Shown: positions 6,727 through 14,116 of the stretch, piece after piece | Layout of the letters: each line of letters begins with the position of its first letter | Position numbering within the stretch: position 1 is the stretch's first letter | Source: DASXBJ01 sp036491755 | Lineage (GTDB): Bacteria > Chloroflexota > Dormibacteria > Dormibacterales > Dormibacteraceae | Assembly: GCA_036491755.1 (NCBI GenBank) | Contig: DASXBJ010000064.1 | Location: 1 to 19,339 of the forward strand | Length of the DNA stretch: 19,339 bases | Direction of reading: 5' to 3' | Position numbers and translations under genes: made by a program | Notes under the pieces: model-generated | Told to the model about the DNA's origin: nothing | The model's input: only the letters and a program-made list of their open reading frames with translations | The model's database searches: none

Positions 6727-7263
6727 TCAGCCGAGCGGGCCGGAAAGGGGCCGGAATGCGGACCAAAACGGACCCTCAAAAGCATGCCTGGCCTCGTCTC
6801 CAAACAGCACGAAGCGAACCTCTTCGGGTTCCCAACCCTGTTGTTGCGCACGACGCAAGCATTCGGCCATGACGCGCGCGCACTCGTCCATCGGAAAGCC
6901 GGCGATGCCGCTGCCAACTGCGGGAATCGCGATTGTCTTCACACCGTTCTCACGCGCCAACCGAAACACGCTGTCCATCGACGACGCCAGTGCCGGCCGC
7001 GTGGTGCGCCCACCCAGACGCATGCTCGCGGCGTGAAGGACGTAACGAGCAGGTAGTTCGCCGCCACCGGTGATGGCCGCTTCACCAACTCTCACCGGTG
7101 GATGCGCGTCGCATTCAGCCTGAATCGTCGGACCGCCTCGACGGCGAATCGCGCCGGCCACCCCGCCACCAAGCATGAGTTCGCTGTTTGCGGCGTTGAC
7201 AATTGCGTCGACCTCTTGCTCGACGAGGTCCCCGTTGATGATCACGACTCGCTGCGCATGCAT
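6727..7263 (-). CDS. Macro domain protein (ADP-ribose binding/hydrolase)
   Basis: The protein is 178 residues and essentially a single macro domain. It has NGDLVEQEVDAIVNAAN (G11-D12, N23-N26), GGGVAGAI (32-39) binding the distal ribose and phosphates, and a second loop AVGSGIAGFP (115-124) followed by DECARVMAEC. Macro domains bind ADP-ribose and many hydrolyse ADP-ribosylated protein, nucleic acid or O-acetyl-ADP-ribose; the N-A-A-N and G-G-G-V motifs fit an active hydrolase of the MacroD/YmdB type. ATG 7263 is chosen because GGAGG lies 7 bases before it. A GTG at 7245 overlapping the kinase stop (GTGA) is the alternative. The gene overlaps the end of the PfkB kinase and is the last of a five-gene minus-strand unit. 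Confidence 0.87.
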   Translation of the reverse strand: MHAQRVVIINGDLVEQEVDAIVNAANSELMLGGGVAGAIRRRGGPTIQAECDAHPPVRVGEAAITGGGELPARYVLHAASMRLGGRTTRPALASSMDSVFRLARENGVKTIAIPAVGSGIAGFPMDECARVMAECLRRAQQQGWEPEEVRFVLFGDEARHAFEGPFWSAFRPLSGPLG

Positions 7264-8132
7264 TCGACAACCTCCGCCAGGCGCTCCTCCAGCAGCCGCG
7301 GTGTCGCCGTGGCGATGCCGCGTGTGCCGATCGACTCGATGGCGAGCGATGCGCAGGCCACGCCGCATGCGAGCGCATCGACCAGGCCGCCCCGCTCGGC
7401 TCCGGTGCTCAACCATCGCGCGAGCATGCCACCCGCCAAAGCGTCGCCCGCTCCTGTCGTGTCGATGATTGGCCGAGCTTTGACGGCCGGCACATGAAAG
7501 CTGCCGTCGGCCGTATACGCCGTGACGCCTTGCGCGCCCGCCTTCAACACAAGGCCGTCGAGCCACCACTGTCGCCGGAAGTCTTCCGGATGGCCGCCGC
7601 CCAGCGCCGCGAACTCCTCCTGGTTGCAGAAGAACCATCCGGCGCGTCGCAGCACGTCCTTGGACTCCGGCGGTCGCGCGTTGAGATATGACAGCATCGC
7701 GTCGGCAGCCAGCAACCCCGCGCTCGCCAGCTTGCGCATCGCCTGAGCCTGTCGATCGGGGCGCATCGAGCCGACGAAGACCCACCCCGTGAAGCCCTCC
7801 GGCGGCGAAGGCTCCCAATCGTCGTAGATCTCGTCGGCGCTGCCAAGGTCCACGTTCCGGCCGTGCTCCTGGTGGGCTCTCCAGCGATAGGTCGGAGCGT
7901 CGAGCACCTGCAGCGCAGACGTATCGATGGGACGGCCATCAAAGATGTGCGCGACGCGCTCGGCCCCGTCCCTGCCAACCGGGGCCACCACCTTGACGGG
8001 ATAGATCAGGCTTGCGGCCAATGCGAAAAAGACGGCCGAGCCGCCTAGCTCCTCTTTGACCTTGCCAAACGGCCCGTCACGCGTGTCAAGGGCGACGGAG
8101 CCCGCGACCAGGAGCTCCGTCGGGTCAGGCAC
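7242..8132 (-). CDS. PfkB family carbohydrate/nucleoside kinase
   Basis: The protein is 296 residues, as expected for the ribokinase/PfkB fold. The N-terminal substrate side reads LLVAGSVALDT, then PFGKVKEELGGSAVFFALAAS, the equivalent of PfkB signature 1. Residues 224-230 give DTTGAGD with the catalytic base D230, followed by ALAGGMLARW (signature 2). The enzyme should use ATP to phosphorylate a sugar or nucleoside hydroxyl; the substrate is not evident. GTG 8132 is preferred over ATG 8174 because it leaves only a short lead before the first strand and overlaps the PHP gene by 8 bases. The 42-base-longer frame lies fully within the PHP gene. Its context between a PHP phosphoesterase and a macro-domain protein suggests a role in ribose or nucleotide breakdown products (inference). 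Confidence 0.85.
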   Translation of the reverse strand: MPDPTELLVAGSVALDTRDGPFGKVKEELGGSAVFFALAASLIYPVKVVAPVGRDGAERVAHIFDGRPIDTSALQVLDAPTYRWRAHQEHGRNVDLGSADEIYDDWEPSPPEGFTGWVFVGSMRPDRQAQAMRKLASAGLLAADAMLSYLNARPPESKDVLRRAGWFFCNQEEFAALGGGHPEDFRRQWWLDGLVLKAGAQGVTAYTADGSFHVPAVKARPIIDTTGAGDALAGGMLARWLSTGAERGGLVDALACGVACASLAIESIGTRGIATATPRLLEERLAEVVECMRSES

Positions 8133-8730
8133 GTCGCCCCGTGCCGCTGCTCGCAGTGACCACGTGGCGCGCATATCTCAGCTTGTCCAGAAAGTCGCGC
8201 GGGTCGGAGAACGGTTCCATCTCCATCCAGCTTCGGCCGAGCTCAGAAGCCGCGTGCGAATCGGAGCCCGTCGCCACCACCTTGCCGAGCTCCTCCGCAA
8301 GGGCCGCGGCCGCCCGGTTGGCGGTCGCATCGCACCACGGGTTATAGGTCTCGATGATGTCGATTCGGTCCGCGAGCTCGACCACACGCTCGCCGGCGAA
8401 GTTGGCCCGGTTGCGATCGAAAGGGTGCGGGATGTATGTGAGGCCGCCCATGTCGTGGATGAGATCGAGCACATCCTCGGGCAGAAGAAACGGGGGCACG
8501 CGGCGAGTGATGAAAAGTCCGATCACCTCGCCCTCGAGGGTCTTGACCTCCTCGCCCACGATCGCCAGGTCAGGAGCGATTCGTGCGAGCTCCAGCGCAC
8601 CGTCGACCCTGTTGTGGTCGGTGAGGGCGATGCGCTCCAGGCCGCACTCCTGGCAGCGCGTGATGATTTCCTGCAGCGAGCTGCGTCCGTCGTGCGAGTA
8701 ATGCGAGTGAAGGTGGAGGTCGACCTTCAC
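8125..8730 (-). CDS. PHP domain metal-dependent phosphoesterase
   Basis: The protein is 201 residues and a compact PHP domain starting at its first strand: VDLHLHSHYSHDG (H6, H8), TDHN (D38, H39), VGEEV (E60/E61), YIPHPFD (H102), ETYNP and TGSDSH (D157, H159). All metal-binding positions of the fold are present, so a tri-metal phosphoesterase is expected. Small PHP proteins of this type include RNase AM/TrpH-like 5'-3' exonucleases and 3',5'-nucleoside bisphosphate phosphatases. The lack of the insertion seen in TrpH makes the substrate uncertain. The GTG start lies 10 bases after the upstream stop, without a clear Shine-Dalgarno, suggesting coupling. It overlaps the kinase start. Confidence 0.85.
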   Translation of the reverse strand: MKVDLHLHSHYSHDGRSSLQEIITRCQECGLERIALTDHNRVDGALELARIAPDLAIVGEEVKTLEGEVIGLFITRRVPPFLLPEDVLDLIHDMGGLTYIPHPFDRNRANFAGERVVELADRIDIIETYNPWCDATANRAAAALAEELGKVVATGSDSHAASELGRSWMEMEPFSDPRDFLDKLRYARHVVTASSGTGRRA

Positions 8731-8740
8731 ACGAATCTGA

Positions 8741-9112
8741 CTAGACGGTCGCTTCTTTGAGCATCCGCTCGCGAGCGCGGGCGAACAGCGGAATCACTTC
8801 CGCGGGGCCGCGATTGCGGCATGCCTGTTCCATCAACGCAGCCTGGGCGTCATAGATGATCTCCATCACCGGACCCGGTCGGCGCTCGCGTCCGAGCCGT
8901 CCTGGCAGCTGAGGATGGGCATGTCGCAGGACAACCATCAATCGCGAGATCAACCATCCCGGCACGATGCGAACCTCGTGCACGAGACATTCCTCGACCC
9001 AGTAGAGAAGCTCGTCCGATTCCTGCAGCAGGTGGCGCGGGGTCATCGCGCGCTTCCGCCGGCGATGCCAACGCATGTCGCGCTGCTGCTCTTCGATGGT
9101 TTGCTGAAGCAT
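8741..9112 (-). CDS. Conserved-looking hypothetical protein, basic and helical
   Basis: The protein is 123 residues and I do not recognise a family. The N-terminal 35 residues are rich in Q, R and K (EEQQRDMRWHRRRKRAM) and predicted helical. A central segment ESDELLYWVEECLVHEVRIVPGWLISRL is amphipathic to hydrophobic. The C terminus (MEIIYDAQAALMEQA, then ARARERMLKEATV) is helical. There is no signal peptide, no clear membrane helix and no metal motif. The gene starts 18 bases after the NTF2-like gene and ends 10 bases before the PHP gene, so it belongs to the same unit. TATAGT ending 12 bases before its ATG may give an internal, nearly leaderless start. Confidence 0.6.
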   Translation of the reverse strand: MLQQTIEEQQRDMRWHRRRKRAMTPRHLLQESDELLYWVEECLVHEVRIVPGWLISRLMVVLRHAHPQLPGRLGRERRPGPVMEIIYDAQAALMEQACRNRGPAEVIPLFARARERMLKEATV

Positions 9113-9124
9113 GGCCTCAAGCCC

Positions 9125-9130
9125 ACTATA
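9125..9130 (-). promoter_or_regulatory. Possible internal -10 box before the 123-residue gene
   Basis: TATAGT on the minus strand sits right after the upstream TGA stop and 12 bases before ATG 9112. It could start a nearly leaderless internal transcript for the PHP-PfkB-macro part of the cluster. Confidence 0.4.
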
Positions 9131-9697
9131 TCAGCGGCCTGCCGCGACTCCACCTCTAGTTGGGTAACACAGTGTTCGCCACCCTCCGGCCGCGGGAACG
9201 AGGTGGACCTGTCGGTCGAATGTCCACTCTTTCCACTGCTGCTTGACGCGGTATCGCATCACCAATCGCGCGACGTTGTTGTAGCTTCGCCGATGAGTCT
9301 GGTCGGTCCAGTCGTCTAGCACGGCGACGCTGACGGTCCTGACCTCCAGCAGCTCTGTATCGCCGTCGAGTCGGGGCATGTCGCGCATGAACGTTTCCCG
9401 TCCGCCCCATGCCCGCTGGGCGTCCTCAGCCAGCATGTCCCACATCTCGTCGAACCTGCCCTCGGAGTGCAGCCTCATGAAGCGGACCTCGAATGCGGCC
9501 GGGGGGACGGTTGCCGGCGGCCGCGGGGGCGCCGGCTCCATCGCCGCCGTTGCGCCCGGCATGCCCGTGCCCACCGATGCGTTCGCGAAGCGTCCGAAAT
9601 CGTCCGCCGGCCAGGCGTTGAACATGGCGGCGACGCGGGCCAGGAAGCTCTTGGCCGCACGCCAGAGCTTGACGGGGAGCGACATTCGATTGATCAT
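9131..9697 (-). CDS. Hypothetical protein with NTF2-like C-terminal domain
   Basis: The protein is 188 residues in three parts. Residues 1-30 form a basic amphipathic helix (LWRAAKSFLARVAAMFNAW). Residues 31-67 are a low-complexity, proline- and alanine-rich linker. Residues 68-180 have the cone-fold pattern of NTF2/SnoaL-like domains: FEVRFMRLHSEGRFDEMWDMLAED, RETFMRDMP, alternating strands TVSVAVLDDW and NVARLVMRYR, and WTFDRQVHLVPAAGGWRTL. The assignment rests on pattern only. The N-terminal helix could bind a membrane or a partner. It is the first gene of the minus-strand cluster leading to the macro-domain protein. The intergenic region before it holds a DnaA-box match and a palindrome. 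Confidence 0.6.
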   Translation of the reverse strand: MINRMSLPVKLWRAAKSFLARVAAMFNAWPADDFGRFANASVGTGMPGATAAMEPAPPRPPATVPPAAFEVRFMRLHSEGRFDEMWDMLAEDAQRAWGGRETFMRDMPRLDGDTELLEVRTVSVAVLDDWTDQTHRRSYNNVARLVMRYRVKQQWKEWTFDRQVHLVPAAGGWRTLCYPTRGGVAAGR

Positions 9698-9946
9698 TGG
9701 CGCTAGATGTTGTGTGATGTCCCCAGACTGTATACAGAATGTGGATAAGTAGCAACCCCTTTTCGAGTCGCGCGCCTGGAATCCGCCAGGCTTGTGCGAG
9801 GCACGGGCGCCTGGGCGCGGCAGGTCGGCGCCATCGTGTCTGCGGCCACTGCAAGAGACAACCGAGAACGTGGATCAGTCATATCCGGAGCGGGATCGGC
9901 GGTTGATCCGCATTGGGACGGCGGCCTGGCGAGTCGCTCCGCGGCC
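9698..9946. other. Intergenic region, no supported gene
   Basis: These 249 bases lie between the end of the 4Fe-4S protein gene and the start of the NTF2-like gene. Apart from the palindrome and DnaA-box element near the right-hand gene, I see no RNA gene, repeat or terminator with a U-tract. Short open frames here lack family features and ribosome sites. Confidence 0.5.
9728..9748 (-). promoter_or_regulatory. Palindrome CTGTATACAG next to a consensus DnaA box
   Basis: A perfect 10-base palindrome (9728-9737) is followed two bases later by TGTGGATAA (9740-9748), whose complement TTATCCACA is the exact DnaA-box consensus. Both lie 31-51 bases upstream of the NTF2-like gene start, where TACAGT on the minus strand could be its -10 box. 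Only one DnaA box is visible, so this is more likely regulatory than an origin. Confidence 0.4.
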
Positions 9947-10342
9947 TCAGCCCGCGCTCAACCGCCGCACGATCGCGGCCACTTCGCCGAGCGGAACTCC
10001 GACCGGGCAGGCGGCCGCCGCAGCCTCGACGTCGGGCGTATCGCCCTCGATGTCTGAGGACGCCAGGCTCAACCGCGCGTAGAGGCGCACATAAGAGGTG
10101 GCGACATCCGGTAGGCGAGTCCTGCCCATGCGGCCGGCGGCCAGCGCGCAAAGTCCGCAGTTGATGCATCCGACGAGGGCGGGAAGGCGCTCCCGCTCAG
10201 CTGGCTCGAGCGCCCGTATTCCGTCTTCCGCGTAGGTCTCGAGGAGCGAGCGCAGCTGCGAGCGCGGACGCTGCATCCGCCGCCGGGTCTGGTGGACGCC
10301 ATACGCCCACGCCAGCTTGACCAGCGAGTCGGTGCGACCCAT
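9947..10342 (-). CDS. Small single-cluster 4Fe-4S protein coupled to GlpA
   Basis: The protein is 131 residues with cysteines C59-x2-C62-x2-C65 (GCINCGLCALAAG) and C112-P (AACPVGVP). This is the ligand set for one 4Fe-4S cluster, but the usual short C-x3-C-P spacing is stretched to 47 residues. No second cluster, CCG domain or membrane helix is present, so it is not a standard GlpC. ATG 10342 shares its A with the TGA of the dehydrogenase (TGATG), and a GAGG lies 12 bases before, giving strict translational coupling. Its likely role is to take electrons from the dehydrogenase and pass them to a quinone-linked or other acceptor (inference). Upstream extensions of the frame overlap the dehydrogenase and are not supported. 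Confidence 0.72.
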   Translation of the reverse strand: MGRTDSLVKLAWAYGVHQTRRRMQRPRSQLRSLLETYAEDGIRALEPAERERLPALVGCINCGLCALAAGRMGRTRLPDVATSYVRLYARLSLASSDIEGDTPDVEAAAAACPVGVPLGEVAAIVRRLSAG

Positions 10343-11955
10343 CAGACGTTGAGCCCTCGCAGCGAGCCCCGGGCCAGCTCTTCCTCGGCCCACCCCGAGT
10401 GGCCGAGGACCGGCGCGCGTCCGAGCCATGACCCGCGGATGAACTCGCGGACCGCGTCGAACCTTTGCGATGCGCTCCATCCAAGCTCGCGTCCGATCAC
10501 CTCCGCAGCGCGCATCACGCAAGCAGCGCCCGCGCACGGCCCGGCGGCCAGCCCGACTCGACGGAATGCGTCCGCCAGCGAACGAACCTGCTCGTGTCGC
10601 GTCGCGAATATGAGCTCTGCTTCAGCGATGGGCTCGCAGCGACAAAGCAGCCGTGTGTTGCCGCCGCCTCCCTCGTCGAGCACCTTGCCCGCGTTCGATC
10701 CATGGCGTGTCTGCAGCTTGACCGCGGCGAGCGCGGAGATCCCAGCGCGGCGAGCCAGCTCTTCCGGCGCCTCGACGTCGGATTCGTTGCCGGGTAGAGG
10801 CCGCGTTGCTGTCGTGCATGCGGCCTGGTGGCCGAGCTTCCGGCACACGACGTCGGAGGTCTGCTCGGCCATCAACCGGTACATGGAAAGTTTTCCGCCG
10901 GCGATGGTGACGAAGCCATCGACTCCCTGGGACGCGTGGTCGATGACTTCGTAGCGGCGGGACAATTCGTCTTCGTAGCGTCTCCACTTGTGCAGCGTCG
11001 GCCGCACCCCGGTTGTCGTGCGGGCAGGCCGGTACTGCCGGATGGACGGGAAGACCCGTTCGATTCCCTGCAGGAGATACTCCACCTCGTCCTGGAGCAC
11101 GTCGACAGAGTCCAGGTCGCCGTAGAAATCGTCGTCGGTCGTTCCGAGCAGCGTGAAACCGCTGTGCGACACCATCAGCAGGTCGCGACCGTCGATCGAC
11201 TCGGCGCTGATCGAAAAGTTCGATATACGGTGCGGGTAGATGATGTGGATTCCCTTGGCCGGCCGCAGGTGCACCACCACGCCGGCCATTCCACCGACCT
11301 CTGGCGACCACGGGCCTGTCGCGTTGACCACAACTCGTGTGCGCGCCTCCGTCAGGGAGCCATCGGAGTCCCGGTACCGGACGCCGATCACCTTGCCGCC
11401 GTCGCGAACGACCTCGACCACTCGCGCGTGATTGATTGCCCGAGCGCCGTGGACGACCGCGTCCTGCACGTTGGCGTACACGAGCCGATGCGGATCCACG
11501 CCCCACTCCTCCATCGTCACTGCACCGATCAGCTCGGGCGTCAGCCCCGGCTCCGCCTCGAGGGCTTCGGCCCGGCTCAAACGCCGGTGCGGATGCGCTC
11601 CTTTGAGCGGTTGGAACCGGTCGTAGACCTCCATGGCCGTCTCCATCCGCTCGATGTTGTTGCGGTCGCCGGGGAGGACCGGGATGAGGAAGACCACGCG
11701 GTAGACCAGGTTGCGGGCGATCGACACGATGTGGCCGGCGTCCTTCGTCGACGTTCTCGTGGTGTCCCAATCGAACTCGAGATAGCGCGGGCCGCCGTGG
11801 ATCATCCAGCTCGATGAGCCGCTGGTGCCGCCGCCCCAATCTCCTTTCTCGAGGAGAAGCACCGAGAGGCCGCGCAGGGAGAGATCGCGCGCGACGCCCG
11901 CGCCGGTCACCCCGCCCCCGATGACGCAGACGTCGTGCGCGCTCGGCGGACTCAC
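10342..11955 (-). CDS. glpA: FAD-dependent glycerol-3-phosphate dehydrogenase, GlpA type
   Basis: The protein is 537 residues. The N-terminal FAD-binding DVCVIGGGVTGAGVARDLSLRG (residues 8-29) is followed by LLEKGDWGGGTSGSSSWMIHGGPRYLE, a DAO-family signature of GlpA/GlpD. The middle holds ATGPWSPEVGGMAG, HLRPAKGIHIIYP and LGTTDDDFYGD. The C-terminal BFD-like domain has C438-x-C440 and C474-x4-C479, ligands for a 2Fe-2S cluster as in anaerobic GlpA and absent from most GlpD. It oxidises sn-glycerol 3-phosphate to dihydroxyacetone phosphate at the membrane. GTG 11955 is supported by a TAGTAT box ending 6 bases before it (leaderless). No glpB, glpC, glpK or glpF is seen; the partner is a small 4Fe-4S protein. 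Confidence 0.88.
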   Translation of the reverse strand: MSPPSAHDVCVIGGGVTGAGVARDLSLRGLSVLLLEKGDWGGGTSGSSSWMIHGGPRYLEFDWDTTRTSTKDAGHIVSIARNLVYRVVFLIPVLPGDRNNIERMETAMEVYDRFQPLKGAHPHRRLSRAEALEAEPGLTPELIGAVTMEEWGVDPHRLVYANVQDAVVHGARAINHARVVEVVRDGGKVIGVRYRDSDGSLTEARTRVVVNATGPWSPEVGGMAGVVVHLRPAKGIHIIYPHRISNFSISAESIDGRDLLMVSHSGFTLLGTTDDDFYGDLDSVDVLQDEVEYLLQGIERVFPSIRQYRPARTTTGVRPTLHKWRRYEDELSRRYEVIDHASQGVDGFVTIAGGKLSMYRLMAEQTSDVVCRKLGHQAACTTATRPLPGNESDVEAPEELARRAGISALAAVKLQTRHGSNAGKVLDEGGGGNTRLLCRCEPIAEAELIFATRHEQVRSLADAFRRVGLAAGPCAGAACVMRAAEVIGRELGWSASQRFDAVREFIRGSWLGRAPVLGHSGWAEEELARGSLRGLNV

Positions 11956-11961
11956 GCCCGG

Positions 11962-11967
11962 ATACTA
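11962..11967 (-). promoter_or_regulatory. -10 box for leaderless glpA mRNA
   Basis: TAGTAT on the minus strand ends 6 bases before GTG 11955, placing the expected transcription start on the start codon. It lies within the 34-base gap after the EF-G-like gene. Confidence 0.55.
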
Positions 11968-11989
11968 AGCCGGTCTGCCGGCCGAGCGG

Positions 11990-14014
11990 TCAGCCGGCGG
12001 CTTCGTGCAGCTTCTGGAACTCTTCGATGATGCCCTTGGCCAGGTGCGCCGGCATCTCCTCATAGTGCGAGAACTTCTTCTGGAAGCTGCCGCGTCCCTG
12101 CGTGATCGACCGCAGGTCCAGCGCAAACCGGAGCATCTCCGACTCGGGCACGGTCGCCTTGACGTTCTGGTATCCGTCGTCAGGCTCCGTACCGAGGATC
12201 TTGCCGCGCCTGGTATTGATGTCGGACATGATGTCGCCCAGGTACTTCTCGGGCACGCGGATGGTGGCCTCCACCAATGGTTCCAGGAGCACTGGCCCCG
12301 CGTCGAGCGCCGCTCTGCGGATCGCCAGCGAGCCCGCGATCTGAAACGCCATGTCATTCGAGTCGACCGCGTGGAACTTGCCGTCGACCAGCGCCACCCG
12401 GACGTCGACCATCGGGTAGCCGGCGACCACCCCCTTCGCCATGTTGTCGACGATGCCTTTCTGGACCGACGGCCTGAAGTTGTGGGGAATGGAGCCGCCG
12501 AAGATCTTGTCCTCCCAGACGAAGCCCTCCCCCCGGGCCGTAGGCCCGACCTCGATGACGCACACCCCGTACTGGCCGTGACCACCCGACTGCTTCACGT
12601 GGCGGCCTTCGGCGCGAGCGTGGCCGTGCACGGTCTCCCGGTAGGCCACCCTCGGCGGGGCGGTGGTGGCGTCGACTCCATACTTGCGCTTCAGCTTCTC
12701 GAGCGTGACATCGATGTGGACGTCTCCCAGCCCGGCGATGACGAGCTGCTTGGTCTCCTCCAGCCGCTCGACGTGGAGGGTCGGGTCCTCCTCGCTCAAC
12801 CGGGCCAGCCCGCTCGAGATCTTTTCCTCGTCGCCGTGCGTTTTCGGCGTGATCGCGACGCTGTAAGCCGGGCCCGGCAGATCAACCGCAGGCAGCGGGC
12901 CGCCGTCCTTCAACCCCAGCGTGTCGCCGGTGAGGGTGTGCATGAGCTTGGTCGCCGCTCCGATGTCGCCGGCACGGATCTCCGTCGCCGCCACATGCTC
13001 CTTGCCTCGCGGGTAGAAGATCTGCGCAAGCCGCTCCTCTCCGCCGCGCGAAAGGTTCGGCAGGTGCGCGTCGGCTTTGACCGATCCTGCCACCACCTTG
13101 AAATAGCTGACCCGGCCGAACTGGTCGCCTCCGGTGCTGAACACAAAGGCCTTGGTGGGCTTGTCCGGCTCGACGGCCGGCGCAGGCATGAGCTCGGCGA
13201 TGGTCGACATGAGAGTGCGCACGCCCAGGAGCTTGGTCGCCGAGCAGCAGATCACGGGCGCCACCTTGCCTTCGAGGATGCCTTCGCGGAGGCCGCGCTG
13301 GATCTCTTCCTCGCTGAGCGTCCCTGCGTCCAGGTACTTCTCCAGCAGCGAGTCGTCACTCTCAGCGGCCGCCTCGATCAGCTGGCCGCGGTAGTCCTCA
13401 ACCGGCTTTCGCATCTCATCCGGGATGGGGATCTCGCTGCCCTTGCCGTCGGGTGTGGAGACGAAGGCCTTCAGGTGAAGGAGGTCGACGATTCCGCGAA
13501 ACTCCTGCTCGGCGCCGATCGGAAGGTGGAGCGGAAAAGGCTTCGGCACCAGATGCTCGCGCATGGCGGCGACCGCGGCGTAGAAGTCGGAGTTCTCCTT
13601 GTCCAGCTTGTTGACCACGACGATTCGCGGCTTGCTGGTCCTGTTGCAGTGCTCCCATGCCACCTCTGTCCCCACGGCGAGCTGGGATCCCGGCCCGACC
13701 ACGACGACTGCCGCCTCGGCCGCTCGCAGCCCGCTGAGCACCTGGCCGGCGAAGTCGAAGAAGCCCGGCGCGTCGAGGATGTTGATCTTGTAACCGTTGT
13801 GCTCCGCGAACGCGACCCCGAGGTTGATCGAGATTCGCCGCTTCTGCTCCTCAGGCTCGAAATCGGTCGTGGCGGTCGACTGGTCGGGCGAGCCAAGCCT
13901 TGGGACCGCGCCGGAGGCGAAGAGCATCGCCTCTGCGAGCATGGTCTTGCCGTCGTGAGAATGGCCCAGGAGGACCACGTTTCTGATCTTGTCGGGTGCG
14001 TAGTCGGTCGGCAT
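11990..14014 (-). CDS. EF-G-like translational GTPase (EF-G2/FusA2 group)
   Basis: The protein is 674 residues with the five-domain EF-G layout. G1 is GHSHDGKT (17-24), G3 is DAPGFFDF (81-88) and G4 is NKLDKE (135-140). Switch I carries EEQKRRISINLGVAF instead of the canonical RGITI sequence, which marks the EF-G-like paralogue group. Domain IV has SGGHGQYGVCVIEV and FGGSIPHNFRPSVQKGI. The C terminus has YLGDIMSDINTRRGKI, PESEMLRFALDLRS and TQGRGSFQKKFSHYE. Members bind GTP and ribosomes, but some are poor translocases; roles in ribosome recycling or stress have been proposed. It is monocistronic and divergent from a small unknown gene. A G-rich stretch just before the ATG is a weak ribosome site. 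Confidence 0.88.
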   Translation of the reverse strand: MPTDYAPDKIRNVVLLGHSHDGKTMLAEAMLFASGAVPRLGSPDQSTATTDFEPEEQKRRISINLGVAFAEHNGYKINILDAPGFFDFAGQVLSGLRAAEAAVVVVGPGSQLAVGTEVAWEHCNRTSKPRIVVVNKLDKENSDFYAAVAAMREHLVPKPFPLHLPIGAEQEFRGIVDLLHLKAFVSTPDGKGSEIPIPDEMRKPVEDYRGQLIEAAAESDDSLLEKYLDAGTLSEEEIQRGLREGILEGKVAPVICCSATKLLGVRTLMSTIAELMPAPAVEPDKPTKAFVFSTGGDQFGRVSYFKVVAGSVKADAHLPNLSRGGEERLAQIFYPRGKEHVAATEIRAGDIGAATKLMHTLTGDTLGLKDGGPLPAVDLPGPAYSVAITPKTHGDEEKISSGLARLSEEDPTLHVERLEETKQLVIAGLGDVHIDVTLEKLKRKYGVDATTAPPRVAYRETVHGHARAEGRHVKQSGGHGQYGVCVIEVGPTARGEGFVWEDKIFGGSIPHNFRPSVQKGIVDNMAKGVVAGYPMVDVRVALVDGKFHAVDSNDMAFQIAGSLAIRRAALDAGPVLLEPLVEATIRVPEKYLGDIMSDINTRRGKILGTEPDDGYQNVKATVPESEMLRFALDLRSITQGRGSFQKKFSHYEEMPAHLAKGIIEEFQKLHEAAG

Positions 14015-14070
14015 CCATACCCCCCACCACCAACGGCCGCGACAGTTACAGCTACAAGTTTAAGGCGAGG

Positions 14071-14085
14071 CTAACCGTCGTTTAG
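14071..14085. promoter_or_regulatory. Near-palindromic operator-like site
   Basis: CTAACCGTCGTTTAG is a 15-base imperfect inverted repeat of pattern CTAA-N-CG-N-CG-N-TTAG, placed between the divergent EF-G-like gene and the 74-residue gene. It is suitably positioned for a dimeric repressor or activator. The function is inferred only from symmetry and position. Confidence 0.3.
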
Positions 14086-14116
14086 GAGGAGACGTTTCCG
14101 GCCCTAACCCGTTGGG

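Noticed and set aside
7264..7818. N-terminal extension of the macro-domain frame through the kinase gene
   Set aside because: The extension is low-complexity G/R-rich sequence overlapping the PfkB gene. A good ribosome site supports the start at 7263.
9728..9737. CTGTATACAG as a LexA SOS box
   Set aside because: LexA sites of Proteobacteria need CTG-N10-CAG and the Gram-positive type needs a different GAAC-N4-GTTC core. The spacing here is too short.
9698..9946. Replication origin suggested by the DnaA box
   Set aside because: Only one box is seen. There is no AT-rich unwinding region, and no dnaA or dnaN is nearby.
9792..10082. Plus-strand frames in the 9.7-10.1 kb gap
   Set aside because: They have no ribosome site, no -10 box and no domain, and they overlap the 4Fe-4S gene on the other strand.
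10343..10537. N-terminal extension of the 4Fe-4S protein frame into glpA
   Set aside because: The extra residues are Arg/Gly-rich overlap sequence. The TGATG junction and GAGG support the start at 10342.
10828..11817. 329-residue plus-strand open frame opposite glpA
   Set aside because: It is antisense to a well-supported FAD dehydrogenase and has no recognisable motif.
12005..14074. 689-residue plus-strand open frame opposite the EF-G-like gene
   Set aside because: It is a high-GC mirror of a clear EF-G-like gene. Its translation is rich in R, H, D and L with no domain motifs.
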